NCBI RefSeq assembly: GCF_000156235.1
Contig: NZ_DS996805.1
Coordinates: 682,001 to 746,000 of the forward strand
Reading direction: 5' to 3'
Length of the DNA stretch: 64,000 nucleotides
Source of the DNA: Pseudovibrio sp000156235
GTDB taxonomy: Bacteria > Pseudomonadota > Alphaproteobacteria > Rhizobiales > Stappiaceae
Program-made: the position numbers and the translations under genes
In this document: piece by piece, positions 45,974 through 55,458 of the stretch
Layout: the number at the start of each line of letters is the position of its first letter
How positions within the stretch are numbered: the stretch's first letter is position 1
Notes under the pieces: generated by a model
Seen by the model: the letters and a program-made list of their open reading frames with translations, nothing else
The model's database searches: none
Told to the model about the DNA's origin: nothing

Positions 45974-48900
45974 TCAAAATTGGTATTTAACTCTACCTTG
46001 CAGTGTTCTGTGTGAAGTATTCTCAGAAAAGCTGCCTGTGTAGTTGAGTGAGGCGGAAAGATTCCCTGATGTGAGAGTGAGCCCTGCTGAGGTGTTAAGA
46101 TATGTCCGGTCTGCGCCGAAGACTAATTCTTCCACTGCAGCTGCCTGATAAACTTCGCCGGCAACTTCATTGCTCGTAAGTGCGTGAAGTACCCCAAGTT
46201 TTGCATTTGTCTTTACAACCCATTCTCCAAGATTGAAGTCGCGACTCCAACCGAGGTTGGCAGACAAATAGAGGTCATTCTCGTTCAAATCGCTGTAACG
46301 AGTATCCAAGTGGCTTGTACCAGAGGTGGTGAAGTCATCTTGCTTGAACCACACATGAGTTAAAGCAACTTCGGGCGTAAAGCGGTTACCAGCGAATTCA
46401 CTCTTGTACTTCAATGCCAATCTTGTCGTGAGAGTATCTGTTGTGAAAGAGCCTGTTCTGGATCCTGTACTTGTGGCATTGGCAAAATCATTCTCAGAAT
46501 GCGTGTAAAGTGAACTCAAGCCCAAAAGAGCTGAGCCATACTGATAGGATGCCTGTACACCTACGGCATAAATTTTGATATCTTCGGAGCCGTTCTCAAA
46601 GCCATTCCCGGTAAAATCAAGCTTCCCTTGGCCGTTGTAACCACTTGCTCCAACAAGGATATTTTCTGTGATTGTGCTATTCAGGCCGACAAGCAATCCC
46701 TGAGAGTAAACATTGTAACCCACGGGGTCATAGTTGGCAGCTTGCTGGGATAGGACACCCTGCATGTAAACCTGAGTTGTCTGTTCAAAGCCATCGCCAT
46801 ACATCCCAGACGGTGCGGCTTTGTTAATCGCAGCTAGTCCCTCGCTCTTTGGAGCAACTGGCGCATAACTGTTGAGGGACTGTTCTGAATTAATTGAGGA
46901 ACTCAGGCTGTTAAGCCAGAGGTTGTCCAGTTGCCCATCGACCAGATTTTGCAAGTTTAACGCCATTTGCCGGGTTGCCGCAGCAGATACAAGCGCAGCG
47001 GAACTCTCTGGAGCGTAATTGAAGATGATTTTCTGTTCACCTGCCGTACCGGTTTGCTCGACAAATCCAACAGTCCAGTCTGTGCCAAGTTGAGAACGAA
47101 GCACATCAATATTGGCGAAGTCCTCAAACTGACCTTCTGTTAGTGTCTTGTTTTCGACAAGACTTGGTAAGCTGTACTCTCCTTCCTGCAAGTTGACTGG
47201 ATCAACGTAGACGTAAAGATCTGCATTATCAAAGGTAACGTTGTTGCCAGTGTCCGACTGAATTGTTCCTTCATAATCAGTAAGCTGTAGATCTGAACCC
47301 AGTAGCATGCCGTAGTTCTCGATGCTCAGGTCAAAACCATCAGTATGGACTTGGTAGGCTTTACTATCCGCGTCTCCGGACGCGCTGGCAAGGATAAGTC
47401 CTTGAGAATCTAATGTCAGATCGTTCTTAAGATAAATGCCGTAAGCGTTTGCTGTATCATTGTCTCCCCCATGCGAAATGGATTGCGCCCTCGCAGAAAT
47501 GACACCTGTGTTTGTGAGTGTTCCTGAGGCTTGTGCTACGCCATAGGCAGTTGCCTGGTCTCCATATGAAGTTGCGTCAGCCTTAATGATTGCACTGTTG
47601 CTTTCAAGACCTCCACTGACACTGTAGGCATAGACATATTCGGCTGGAGTGCTTGAAGCTGATGTCCCGCTGATTGCTTGAGCAATGATATCTCCGCTGT
47701 TTTCTCCAACATCAGCGCGAATACCATATGCATATGAGAAACGGGATTCACTTTCCGCTATTGCATGAACCTGATGGCTATTCTTTGTGACCTCAGCACC
47801 TGCATCCCCAGCAATACCAGTTGCATAGACAAAGTCGTCTTTTGAGGTAGCAAGAGCCGTTACTTTTTCCCGGTTTTCGAGTGAAACCACATCATTGAGG
47901 CCGGTGGCATAGACAAAATCTTCTGAGTGGCTCTCAACATGGATCTGGCCCTCGTTTATACCAGTAGCGCCATTGATGCCGTAGGCGTAAGTGCCAGTAT
48001 TGACAGTCCCTGTATCGCTTGTTCCTGCACGTGCAAAGACAGTGATGTTTCCGGAGTTTACTTCAACGTCCCCATCAATGCCGTATGCTCTTGTCAACAG
48101 ATCTCCGTTACTCAGGTTGTTAGCAGAAGTTCCATTGGCTTCTACGTAGATGTGGCCTGTGTTTTCGGTAATATTCGCCTGAACACCATAGGCTTGGACT
48201 GTGGCATCTACATTGTGTGTGTTCGATGTACCTGTAACCAAGCCACCGTTTGCAAAAACCGTTATGTCGCCAGTGTTTTTCGCAATAGTTCCATGAATTG
48301 GATCATCGGAGTTGAAAGCGGTGAGTTGAATGCCATAAGCTTCTGCAGTGCTATTGATATCACGATCAGATTCAACGATATCGCCGGATTGAGCTAAAAC
48401 CTCAATAATACCAGTGTTTTCAGTAAGGTCGCTTGGCGTAGAGCCTGCATCAAAATCGTAGATCCCGTAGGCCCTACTGTAATCTGCCTGCGCGATTGAG
48501 ATGGATGTTATGGCTCCGTGGTTGTTGTCCAACGGACCATCGATACCTTTCGCGCGAGTATAATCCTGCTCGGAAACGGCTTTCACATAGATATCGCCAG
48601 TGTTTGTGGTCAGGTTACCGTCTGTAAGATCGATACCCGTAGACTGAACATAGCTTTCCTTAGAAAAACCGCGAGCGCTGATCTTACCGCTATTGGTATC
48701 AATTGAGCCTTGAAAGATGTCGATGCCTGTCGCCTGAACATACCGCTGCTCAGATTGGCCATAAACTTCAATGGCTCCGCTGTTGGTCCCAATATCGCCT
48801 TCGTAAATGTCGATACCTGATGCCTGCACGTGGTCGGTACCTGAAATGCCTGTCACATTGATAGAGCCGGAGTTTGCAGTCAAATCGCCTTTGTATGTAT

Positions 48901-51487
48901 CGATGCCGTAAGCGTGAACATAGTCCGCTGCAGATTCACCATGAACAGTTATGTCGCCATTGTTTGTGCCCACCGCTCCTCTGAGGCCAGAGGTTTGTAC
49001 ATATGAACTGACGGTACCGCCATCGTTCGTTCCCGCAACTGCTTTGACCCAGACAGTGCCGGAGTTTGTGGCAACGTTGCCTCTAATGCCATAGGCCTCT
49101 ACAACCAGGTCCGCTTTGCTGGCCCCCACAATGGAAGAGCCAGTTGCTGCTACCTTAATATCACCGGTGTTCGTGTCCACATTTGCAAGAACGCCAATTG
49201 CGTCTACCCGACCATTCTCCTCATTGATGTCAGAAGAACCTGTGAGTTCTGCGCCGTTTGCGATGATCTCTATGTTACCATGGTTTTCAGAGATGGTTCC
49301 ATAGATTGGATCGTCTGCATTGTAAGCCTCAAGAAATATTCCATAGGCTTTGGCAGAGGCGTGAATGTTGCCGTTCGTATCGTCTGTGTCACCAGCTGCT
49401 GCAACTATGCTAATGTCACCGCTGTTTCGAGAAATGTTGTCAGGGGTATCTCCGCTTTGATAGCTGTGCAGGCCATAAGCTCGTGCAAATGTGCTGTAGT
49501 TATCAGTACCAGCGAAAGCTTCAACTGAGATATCGGCATCGTTTGTGTTGACGGTACCACTGATGCCGAATGCTTGAGCATACTCATTTGTCGAGTGGGC
49601 TGAAACAGTGAGCGCCCCCAAGTTCGCGGTTGTGTTGCCTTGTACTCCATAAGCGAAAGCTTGTTGAGCTCCACGAGCTGTGACCTGAATATTACCGCTG
49701 TTCGTAGTGACTTCGCCTTGAATGCCGTAAGCATACGCGTATGAGTTCTCGCTCATACTCGTGGTGGTCAAATCACCAGTGTTGGTGCCTGCTCCGCCTT
49801 GGATTGAATAGGCATAGGCTTGTTGCTCTGTGCTTCTTGCAGTTACCTGAATGTCACCAGTGTTTTCAGTCACACCATTTTGGATACCAAAAGCGTAGGC
49901 ATAGTCCTCAACTGCAGTTGCTTCGGCTCTTATGTCGCCTTCATTCTTCTGAGTGTTTCCTTGGATGCCGTGAGCATAGGCAAAGCCTTCAGTGGTGATA
50001 CTTTCAACTTCAATCAGTCCCGTGTTAGTGTCCACAACTCCCTGAATTCCGTAGGAGTACACGTAACTTTCGTCAGAAGTTGCAGAAACGGAGATCGAGC
50101 CTTCATTGGTCTCTGTCTGGCCTTTAATACCGTATGCGGAGACGTCTTTTTTGCTGGATCTAGCGCTAACCTCGAGACTACCAGTGTTCTTTGTCGTTTC
50201 AACCTCAATGGCATAGGCTCGGACGATGTCATCTCTGCTAACTGCGGAGATGTGAATATCACCGGAGTTCAGGTCGAGTGTTCCACTGCTTATGCCGTAA
50301 GCCTCGACCTTTTCATCTTCTGTTTCACTCAGAACGGAAATATTGCCGGTGTTGGTCCCCACCTGCCCACTGGTTGCGCGTATGCCATAGGTTTCGATGC
50401 GTCCGTGTGTGGAAGATGCATCGACAAAAAGTGTGCCCTCATTATTGCTAAGAGACCCACTATGAACATCGATTGCAGCAGCTTGAACCCGGCCATCAAC
50501 AGTAACGCCAATAACGTTGATATTGCCAGTGCTTGTACCCACTGTTCCGTCATATGCATATATTCCGAAGAGCTGCGCGTTGTCTCCAGCCGTCCCGGAA
50601 ATTGTAATATCACCGGTGTTTAGGGTTACTGTCTCTTCATACGCGTAGAGGCCACGGGCCTGAATAGTACCTGTTTCGGTAGAGGCAGTAACACTCAGTT
50701 CTCCGTGATTGGTAATCAAGTCGCCACGAATGCCGTAAGCGTATGCATCTGCGCTGACAAACCCTGTGGAGGCTTCGCCATTACCTGCAAGAGCTGTAAC
50801 CGAAATCTTGCCTGAGTTTTCGATATTTGTGCCAACCAGTCCCGTAGCTTCAGAGTTTACAAATGCGTTGTTGTGAGCTGTTGCCTCTCCACTGTGTGCC
50901 CAAAGAGTGACATCACCAGTGTTCGCAATGTTTCCACCACGGATACCTACGGCCTCTGCTTTAGAGTATGCATCTCCGCCGGAAGTCGTATCGCCAGCGG
51001 TCGCATCAATGAGGATGCTGCCAGAGTTGGTGATCTCATCATCTGTCTCAGACCATAAGCCGACTGCATCGATTGACAGACTCTCTGCGTCTGTCGATGT
51101 CTGACGTGTCAGATAGAGCGTGATGTCTACGTCAGAAGTAAATGGTGTAGGTGATGAGAGAGCTGCAAGGTATACTTCCTCAGTAAAGGCGTCATAGGCA
51201 TCGACCCCATTCCAGCTTTGTACTTCGGCAGGATCAGAAGTTGCTCCGGCATCGACACTGCCAGTCAAAGCATCTGTTGAGCCTAAGGTTTCACGGTAAA
51301 ATAGTGCCTTCTTGTCACTGGCTGAGCCATCAAATCCAGCGTAATCGCCTTCTGGTCTCTGTAATGTAGTATTGTTTTCAATTGGTTCCGCATAAACGGA
51401 CTGAGCCATAAAATACAACAGACCGCTTAACGCAGTCGTAGAGAACAAACGCTTCACATACATCGGAAAATTTACCCACCCCAACAT
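45974..51487 (-). CDS. Giant repeat autotransporter 2, 1837 residues
   Basis: A surface protein with signal region (LFSTTALSGLLYFMAQSVYA), a roughly 1400-residue passenger and a C-terminal barrel ending in F (GRVKYQF). The passenger is built from about 27-residue repeats of pattern N-x-G-x-I-x-V-x-A-x-S...A-Y-x-x-G-I, such as NTGDIQVTARSTEQQAYAY, as expected of a beta-helix. Over this lies a larger duplication: the block starting SGDTPDNISRNSG (residue about 673) is repeated about 336 residues later (GSTPSDLTENTG, about 1009). The barrel part from about residue 1560 carries LVDGQLDNLWLN and NILVGASGYNGQGKLDF. No enzymatic motif is visible; an adhesin or biofilm role is likely. It is bracketed by two decayed recombinase copies. 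Confidence 0.9.
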   Translation of the reverse strand: MLGWVNFPMYVKRLFSTTALSGLLYFMAQSVYAEPIENNTTLQRPEGDYAGFDGSASDKKALFYRETLGSTDALTGSVDAGATSDPAEVQSWNGVDAYDAFTEEVYLAALSSPTPFTSDVDITLYLTRQTSTDAESLSIDAVGLWSETDDEITNSGSILIDATAGDTTSGGDAYSKAEAVGIRGGNIANTGDVTLWAHSGEATAHNNAFVNSEATGLVGTNIENSGKISVTALAGNGEASTGFVSADAYAYGIRGDLITNHGELSVTASTETGTIQARGLYAYEETVTLNTGDITISGTAGDNAQLFGIYAYDGTVGTSTGNINVIGVTVDGRVQAAAIDVHSGSLSNNEGTLFVDASSTHGRIETYGIRATSGQVGTNTGNISVLSETEDEKVEAYGISSGTLDLNSGDIHISAVSRDDIVRAYAIEVETTKNTGSLEVSARSSKKDVSAYGIKGQTETNEGSISVSATSDESYVYSYGIQGVVDTNTGLIEVESITTEGFAYAHGIQGNTQKNEGDIRAEATAVEDYAYAFGIQNGVTENTGDIQVTARSTEQQAYAYSIQGGAGTNTGDLTTTSMSENSYAYAYGIQGEVTTNSGNIQVTARGAQQAFAYGVQGNTTANLGALTVSAHSTNEYAQAFGISGTVNTNDADISVEAFAGTDNYSTFARAYGLHSYQSGDTPDNISRNSGDISIVAAAGDTDDTNGNIHASAKAYGIFLEAYNADDPIYGTISENHGNIEIIANGAELTGSSDINEENGRVDAIGVLANVDTNTGDIKVAATGSSIVGASKADLVVEAYGIRGNVATNSGTVWVKAVAGTNDGGTVSSYVQTSGLRGAVGTNNGDITVHGESAADYVHAYGIDTYKGDLTANSGSINVTGISGTDHVQASGIDIYEGDIGTNSGAIEVYGQSEQRYVQATGIDIFQGSIDTNSGKISARGFSKESYVQSTGIDLTDGNLTTNTGDIYVKAVSEQDYTRAKGIDGPLDNNHGAITSISIAQADYSRAYGIYDFDAGSTPSDLTENTGIIEVLAQSGDIVESDRDINSTAEAYGIQLTAFNSDDPIHGTIAKNTGDITVFANGGLVTGTSNTHNVDATVQAYGVQANITENTGHIYVEANGTSANNLSNGDLLTRAYGIDGDVEVNSGNITVFARAGTSDTGTVNTGTYAYGINGATGINEGQIHVESHSEDFVYATGLNDVVSLENREKVTALATSKDDFVYATGIAGDAGAEVTKNSHQVHAIAESESRFSYAYGIRADVGENSGDIIAQAISGTSASSTPAEYVYAYSVSGGLESNSAIIKADATSYGDQATAYGVAQASGTLTNTGVISARAQSISHGGDNDTANAYGIYLKNDLTLDSQGLILASASGDADSKAYQVHTDGFDLSIENYGMLLGSDLQLTDYEGTIQSDTGNNVTFDNADLYVYVDPVNLQEGEYSLPSLVENKTLTEGQFEDFANIDVLRSQLGTDWTVGFVEQTGTAGEQKIIFNYAPESSAALVSAAATRQMALNLQNLVDGQLDNLWLNSLSSSINSEQSLNSYAPVAPKSEGLAAINKAAPSGMYGDGFEQTTQVYMQGVLSQQAANYDPVGYNVYSQGLLVGLNSTITENILVGASGYNGQGKLDFTGNGFENGSEDIKIYAVGVQASYQYGSALLGLSSLYTHSENDFANATSTGSRTGSFTTDTLTTRLALKYKSEFAGNRFTPEVALTHVWFKQDDFTTSGTSHLDTRYSDLNENDLYLSANLGWSRDFNLGEWVVKTNAKLGVLHALTSNEVAGEVYQAAAVEELVFGADRTYLNTSAGLTLTSGNLSASLNYTGSFSENTSHRTLQGRVKYQF
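47890..49470 (-). repeat. Higher-order duplication inside the giant autotransporter
   Basis: Two blocks, about 48461-49470 and 47890-48460, share the order: ...STPS/DTPD...; AEAYGI or AKAYGI; DDPIHGTI / DDPIYGTI; NTGDITVFANG / NHGNIEIIANG; then LVTGTSN / ELTGSSD. The period is about 1.0 kb (336 codons). This lies on top of the 81-base basic repeat. Confidence 0.75.
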
Positions 51488-51704
51488 TTAATATGTAAGT
51501 AGCAGATAAATCGATAAATATGAATGCAAATGCAGTTCCGATTACATTTAAATACATATTTCATGTGCGCTATATCATAGGTTGTAGGATTTATTATTAT
51601 TTACTTTTACGTAAGGTATAACTAACTACATTAAGCTCATTGAGGCGATTTGTACGTTCTATGAAATCATATGCCACTTACAACGGCATGATAAATGGCG
51701 AGTA

Positions 51705-52184
51705 ATACGCTACCAGATTGCCGAGCTGGAAGAACAGGAAGTTGCCGCTGAGGACCGCCTCAAGCGCATCGACATCCGCGCGCCGCAATCCGGCTATGTG
51801 CACCAGCTTGCGGTTCACACCGTGGGCGGCGTGATAGCACCGGGCGATACCTTGATGCTGGTGGTACCCGAAGACAGCGAACTGGTGATCGAAAGCCGGG
51901 TGCAGCCAATTGATGTGGACCAGCTGCAAGTGGGACAGGACGCCTACGTGCGCCTTACCGCCTTCGACCAGCGCACCACACCGGAGCTGAGCGCTGCCGT
52001 GCTCAACGTCTCTCCGGATCTGACCCGTGATGAGGTCACCGGCGAGCCGTTCTATCTGGCACGCCTGAAGATCCTGGAGAGCGAGATGCCAAAGCTCAAC
52101 GGCCAGACCGGAGAACGCACCGTCCTCTCCTACTTCGTAAAACCTCTACAGGACCAAATCGCACACGCGCTTAAGGAGAAGTAA
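51705..52184 (+). pseudogene. Fragment of a HlyD-family type I secretion adaptor
   Basis: The frame YQIAELEEQEVAAEDRLKRI, then IRAPQSGYVHQLAVHTVGGV, APGDTLMLVVPEDSEL and ending TGERTVLSYFVKPLQDQ is the C-terminal part of a HlyD/PrtE-type membrane fusion protein. The N-terminal two thirds are absent, no start codon is suitable, and the usual PGMP motif before TGERT seems deleted. Base composition is more GC-rich than the neighbours. It is the only trace of a type I exporter in the window. Confidence 0.75.
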
Positions 52185-52885
52185 CGAAAAAACGTGTGGC
52201 TAGCTCAAAAAATTCGAACCTATCGGAAAAGCGCATAATGACGAATAGTAAAGGTAAGACAGCGGTTTAGATCTTTCACTTAGTTGAATATCCGCAATAA
52301 TCAGGTGAATTGCTAGAAAGGATTGGAGAGCTGCCTCTTTCCAGTTCCCCAGATACTAAATCTCGATTTTCTCTGAAATTGAGAAAGCATCTTTCAGGTC
52401 GATCCCAATGTATCCCATAAGATCTTAGTTCTGGCCTTACGGACGAGATCCAATCACTTCAGGACTATTCATTTACTTGGACAAGGTTACTCTGGTTCCA
52501 TCTGTAATCTCAAGCTGAACTGGCTTGCCGGTCTTACCCTGTATAATCGATGTACTCTCTTTAACCCGCCTAGCAGAAAATACATCGACAACTTTTAAGT
52601 TTACGAGATCACGACCACTCCTCCATGCCATCCCTCACCCACCTCATCGAGCCAAAATTGTCGTATGCAAAAGATGGGTTTGAAATCAGTGTCTACAAGG
52701 CGGCAGTGTGATGATTACTCGGAGCATATTTAGTATTTCAGGGGCCATAATTAGGTATGTATTAGTTGCTGTGCGAGGTGAAGGCCGCTTCTGGTTGCAG
52801 CTATAACGCCCTCGATATGAAGCGTGCGATAATGGGTGCATAACTGCGCCCTTTAACTATGTTAACTCTCATCAAGCGTCCAAAA
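52185..52885. other. Gene-poor stretch with recombinase copy 2
   Basis: About 700 bases between the HlyD fragment and the serine hydrolase. Apart from the recombinase relic, nothing is supported. Confidence 0.5.
52330..52650 (-). pseudogene. Tyrosine recombinase/integrase, decayed copy 2 with internal deletions
   Basis: Matches recombinase copy 1 along its DNA: TCTCGATTTTCTCTGA at the 3' end, GGCTTGCCGGTCTTACCCTG in the core, and CCTCCATGCCATCC in the 5' flank. Two internal segments are missing, including most of the C-terminal catalytic part. Same orientation as copy 1. Confidence 0.75.
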
Positions 52886-54301
52886 CTAGCGCGGCATGGC
52901 AGCCAACATCGGCACAATCTCATCACGCGTGATTAGTAACGGATTGATTTGGCGGCTGTTGCTGAAGTTTCTGCTGGTAAACACAATGATTGAGTTCAGT
53001 TTGGGAAAGACAAACAAGAACTGTCCTCCATTCCCCTGGGCCTGGAAACCCTCAAACAGCTCATCTTCTACCCAAAAATCGTGCTTCCACCAGAGGTATC
53101 CGTAGTCGGGAAAACCTAGCCGTTTATCGGTAGTCGTTGCATGCTTAGTCGTGGAAGCTTTAACCCAGTCAAAGGAAACTATCTGCTCACCCTCCCAAGT
53201 CCCTTGGTTTAAGTAGAGCTGTCCAAGTTTCGCGAAATCACGGCTTGTTAACTGAACCCGATAAGGAACATCACTCCGGTTAAGAAGCCTGTGTGTCCAT
53301 TGGTAGTTTTGAATACCCAAAGGCTCAAACAAGTATTTCTTCGCAAACTCATCGAGCGGCATACCACTTGCATTCACAATAGCTTGCCGCAGTGCAATTT
53401 CCCCGATGCTCGAATAAGAAAATGTAGTGCCGGGCTCATTAATCATTTGCAGAGCGAACAGCTTACGTATCCAATCTCCATCACTTTGATAAATCCTGTT
53501 TTCATTTCCAGGAGAGCTTTTATTCCAATCGTTGGCATCAAGACCTGATTGCATGGTGAGCATATGTTTTATCGTAATAGCTGCTTTACGGGGAGCTCTT
53601 GCAAACAACTCCCCATACTCAGGCAAGTACATAGAAATTGGGCCATTAACACCAGAGATAAATCCTTGTTGGAGCGCTATTCCAACCAAGATTGATGTTA
53701 TGGATTTGTTTGCTGATCGCCAGTCATGCAAAGTGTCAGCTGTATGCTCATAGAAATATTCTTCTACCAGCACCTTGTTGTTTTTGATTAAGATAAAGCT
53801 ATGTTGCCACTTGAACTTAGGATCGTTTACAAAGCGCTCAACAATTGTCTTTATGACCTTTGTATCGATGCCTTCACTTGCTGCTTCTCCAACAGGCCAG
53901 CCATCTTTTCTTAAAGTTGGGAGTGCATAAGAGTAAGTATACTCACCCAATATCGCATGCGGTCTTGGTGTACTGAAATCATACCAAAACAGGCCAAAAC
54001 CAATCATGAAGACCACCATGGCCTTGCTCGGTAGCAAAGCTATTGCCGGCCAACTTAAGTTTGCCTTGGCCCTCAATCGGTTCATCCCGAAAGTTATGGC
54101 TGTTAAGAGCCCAACACCGATAGTGTAGATCAGAATAAAACTAGCAAGATTTATATAGGTCTGCGTGCCGCTGGCATCCGTAACCAGTGGTATTAGTAAA
54201 CCACAGACGGTAAAGCCAAGAGACGTCCAGAAAAGTAGTTTGCGACCATCAGACATAAACTTTGAATATCCTAAATAAATCAAAGGTGAAACCTTGACCA
54301 A
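52886..54301 (-). CDS. Membrane-anchored serine hydrolase (beta-lactamase/class C fold)
   Basis: A 471-residue protein with three predicted membrane segments at about residues 22-40, 50-72 and 92-107, then a penicillin-recognising domain. The SxxK box is Ser196-Ala-Asn-Lys199 (WRSANKSITS). The YxN-like box is Tyr296-Ser-Ser298 (FSYSSIG), and a GNGGQ motif stands in for KTG/HxG. Such proteins are often esterases or peptidases rather than true beta-lactamases. A start at the ATG 15 codons in (54256) is also possible. No partner gene. Confidence 0.82.
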   Translation of the reverse strand: MVKVSPLIYLGYSKFMSDGRKLLFWTSLGFTVCGLLIPLVTDASGTQTYINLASFILIYTIGVGLLTAITFGMNRLRAKANLSWPAIALLPSKAMVVFMIGFGLFWYDFSTPRPHAILGEYTYSYALPTLRKDGWPVGEAASEGIDTKVIKTIVERFVNDPKFKWQHSFILIKNNKVLVEEYFYEHTADTLHDWRSANKSITSILVGIALQQGFISGVNGPISMYLPEYGELFARAPRKAAITIKHMLTMQSGLDANDWNKSSPGNENRIYQSDGDWIRKLFALQMINEPGTTFSYSSIGEIALRQAIVNASGMPLDEFAKKYLFEPLGIQNYQWTHRLLNRSDVPYRVQLTSRDFAKLGQLYLNQGTWEGEQIVSFDWVKASTTKHATTTDKRLGFPDYGYLWWKHDFWVEDELFEGFQAQGNGGQFLFVFPKLNSIIVFTSRNFSNSRQINPLLITRDEIVPMLAAMPR

Positions 54302-54656
54302 GCATCAGTATCCATCACTTCAAACGCATATTGAAAATGCTGGATCAGAAGGCGCTCGTTTCTAGAACTGAGAAGCTTCAAGCTTAGTTGAGATGCGTGC
54401 CCAAGTGTGCCTCTTTCTTCTCGGACACCGCTGTGCCCTTCTCAAAAGAAACGCCAGGCCTCGATGTAAAGCCAGAGGAATGCGTCGTTCGGACTTGATG
54501 AGACTAACTTCACGAGTACTAGTAGTGTTGGCCACCAGAGGAACCAACCGATCATTTTCAAGGACTTAAACATTAATCAACGCCTGATTACCCAGCACGG
54601 TAAAAGAGAGCATGCAAGAAACGCAATCGAAGCTTTAGACATCTGTGGCGTTAATC
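54302..54656. other. Intergenic stretch containing a possible small membrane ORF
   Basis: About 355 bases between the serine hydrolase and the GNAT gene. The only supportable feature is the short Trp-rich frame at 54442-54573. Confidence 0.45.
54442..54573 (-). CDS. Possible small Trp-rich membrane protein, 43 residues
   Basis: The frame begins MFKSLKMIGWFLWWPTLLVL and ends LWLYIEAWRFF. One hydrophobic helix with five tryptophans, a basic N-terminus and a tidy stop. The ribosome site is weak (CAGGCG, about 9 bases upstream). Content and composition look more protein-like than chance, but there is no homology call. Could be a remnant. Confidence 0.35.
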   Translation of the reverse strand: MFKSLKMIGWFLWWPTLLVLVKLVSSSPNDAFLWLYIEAWRFF

Positions 54657-55238
54657 TCACGTGTCGTCCTCATATCGAAAAACTAGATCCTCGGGATCTT
54701 CCCTGGGAGCATTGATGTCGAGGGTTCCGTGCAAGCGTTCAGCAAGTCTGCAGGACTCTGCGTTTTCAGGATCAATATAGCTAACAAGAGTTGGCAATCT
54801 GAGTTCTTTAAAAGCCCAACACTTTAAAGTTTCTGCTGCTTCATAGGCATATCCATTGCCTTCAAAGCCTTCATATACAAACCAACCTAGTTCATGCTCA
54901 GGGAAGAACGGCCCAGCATTTATGCCGACCTGTCTGACACAATGTTTAGAACTACGATCCTCGATCATAAGCGCACCATGGCCTAATAGTTTCCATTGAG
55001 CTACGTCGTGGCAAAAGATCCCCCAAACAAACCTTTCAGAGACTGGGCCTCCCATAAAGTGAGATCGAGGTGACTCCATTAAGTTCAGATATGCTGGCCA
55101 GTCATCCATGAGAGGAGATCGAAGTATGAGCCTCTCAGTTTTAAGATATGGAACAGTGAACTGTTTGAAAGATTGGTAATACTCAGGTTTTGTTTTGGCC
55201 TTGCAATATCCGGCCAGGGTATCCATTTTTCGCATCAA
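54657..55238 (-). CDS. GNAT acetyltransferase, RimJ/RimL type
   Basis: A 193-residue protein. ERLILRSPLMDDWPAYLNLME opens the domain. The acetyl-CoA region is GWFVYEGFEGNGYAYEAAET, followed by SYIDPENAESCRLAERL, both typical of the RimJ/RimL-like group that acetylates protein N-termini or small molecules. Substrate unknown. Divergent from the TetR gene. Confidence 0.85.
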   Translation of the reverse strand: MMRKMDTLAGYCKAKTKPEYYQSFKQFTVPYLKTERLILRSPLMDDWPAYLNLMESPRSHFMGGPVSERFVWGIFCHDVAQWKLLGHGALMIEDRSSKHCVRQVGINAGPFFPEHELGWFVYEGFEGNGYAYEAAETLKCWAFKELRLPTLVSYIDPENAESCRLAERLHGTLDINAPREDPEDLVFRYEDDT

Positions 55239-55403
55239 TCAAGCAACTCTCAGCATCGCATTTATGAAATGTGTCACGACTTCAACCTCAACTCAAAATT
55301 GGGGCTCTGGCACAGCAACATTGGGGGAACATGCTGTGCCAGAAAGTTGTATCCATCACTTTGGCAGGCAAAGAGCTTTGCCATGTGAGGTAGCCAGGAT
55401 ATA

Positions 55404-55445
55404 AAACCGACCGTGGGTCCGTATAAACAGACCAACGGTCGGTTT
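55404..55445. promoter_or_regulatory. Double TetR operator upstream of the TetR gene
   Basis: AAACCGACCGT (55404-55414) and ACGGTCGGTTT (55435-55445) form a perfect 11-base inverted repeat 20 bases apart. Each arm continues into its own shorter palindrome (CCGACC..GGGTCC; GACC..GGTC), so two dimers could bind. It lies 13 bases before the TetR start codon, which suggests autorepression. Confidence 0.75.
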
Positions 55446-55458
55446 CAAGGGAATTTTT

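Noticed and set aside
46500..51000. CRISPR array suspected from regular repeats
   Set aside because: The 81-base period is in frame, encodes similar residues and has no constant repeat with unique spacers; it is a repeat protein.
52886..54301. A true beta-lactamase resistance gene
   Set aside because: Membrane segments at the N-terminus and the unusual YSS and GNGGQ boxes fit the esterase/peptidase-like serine hydrolases better.
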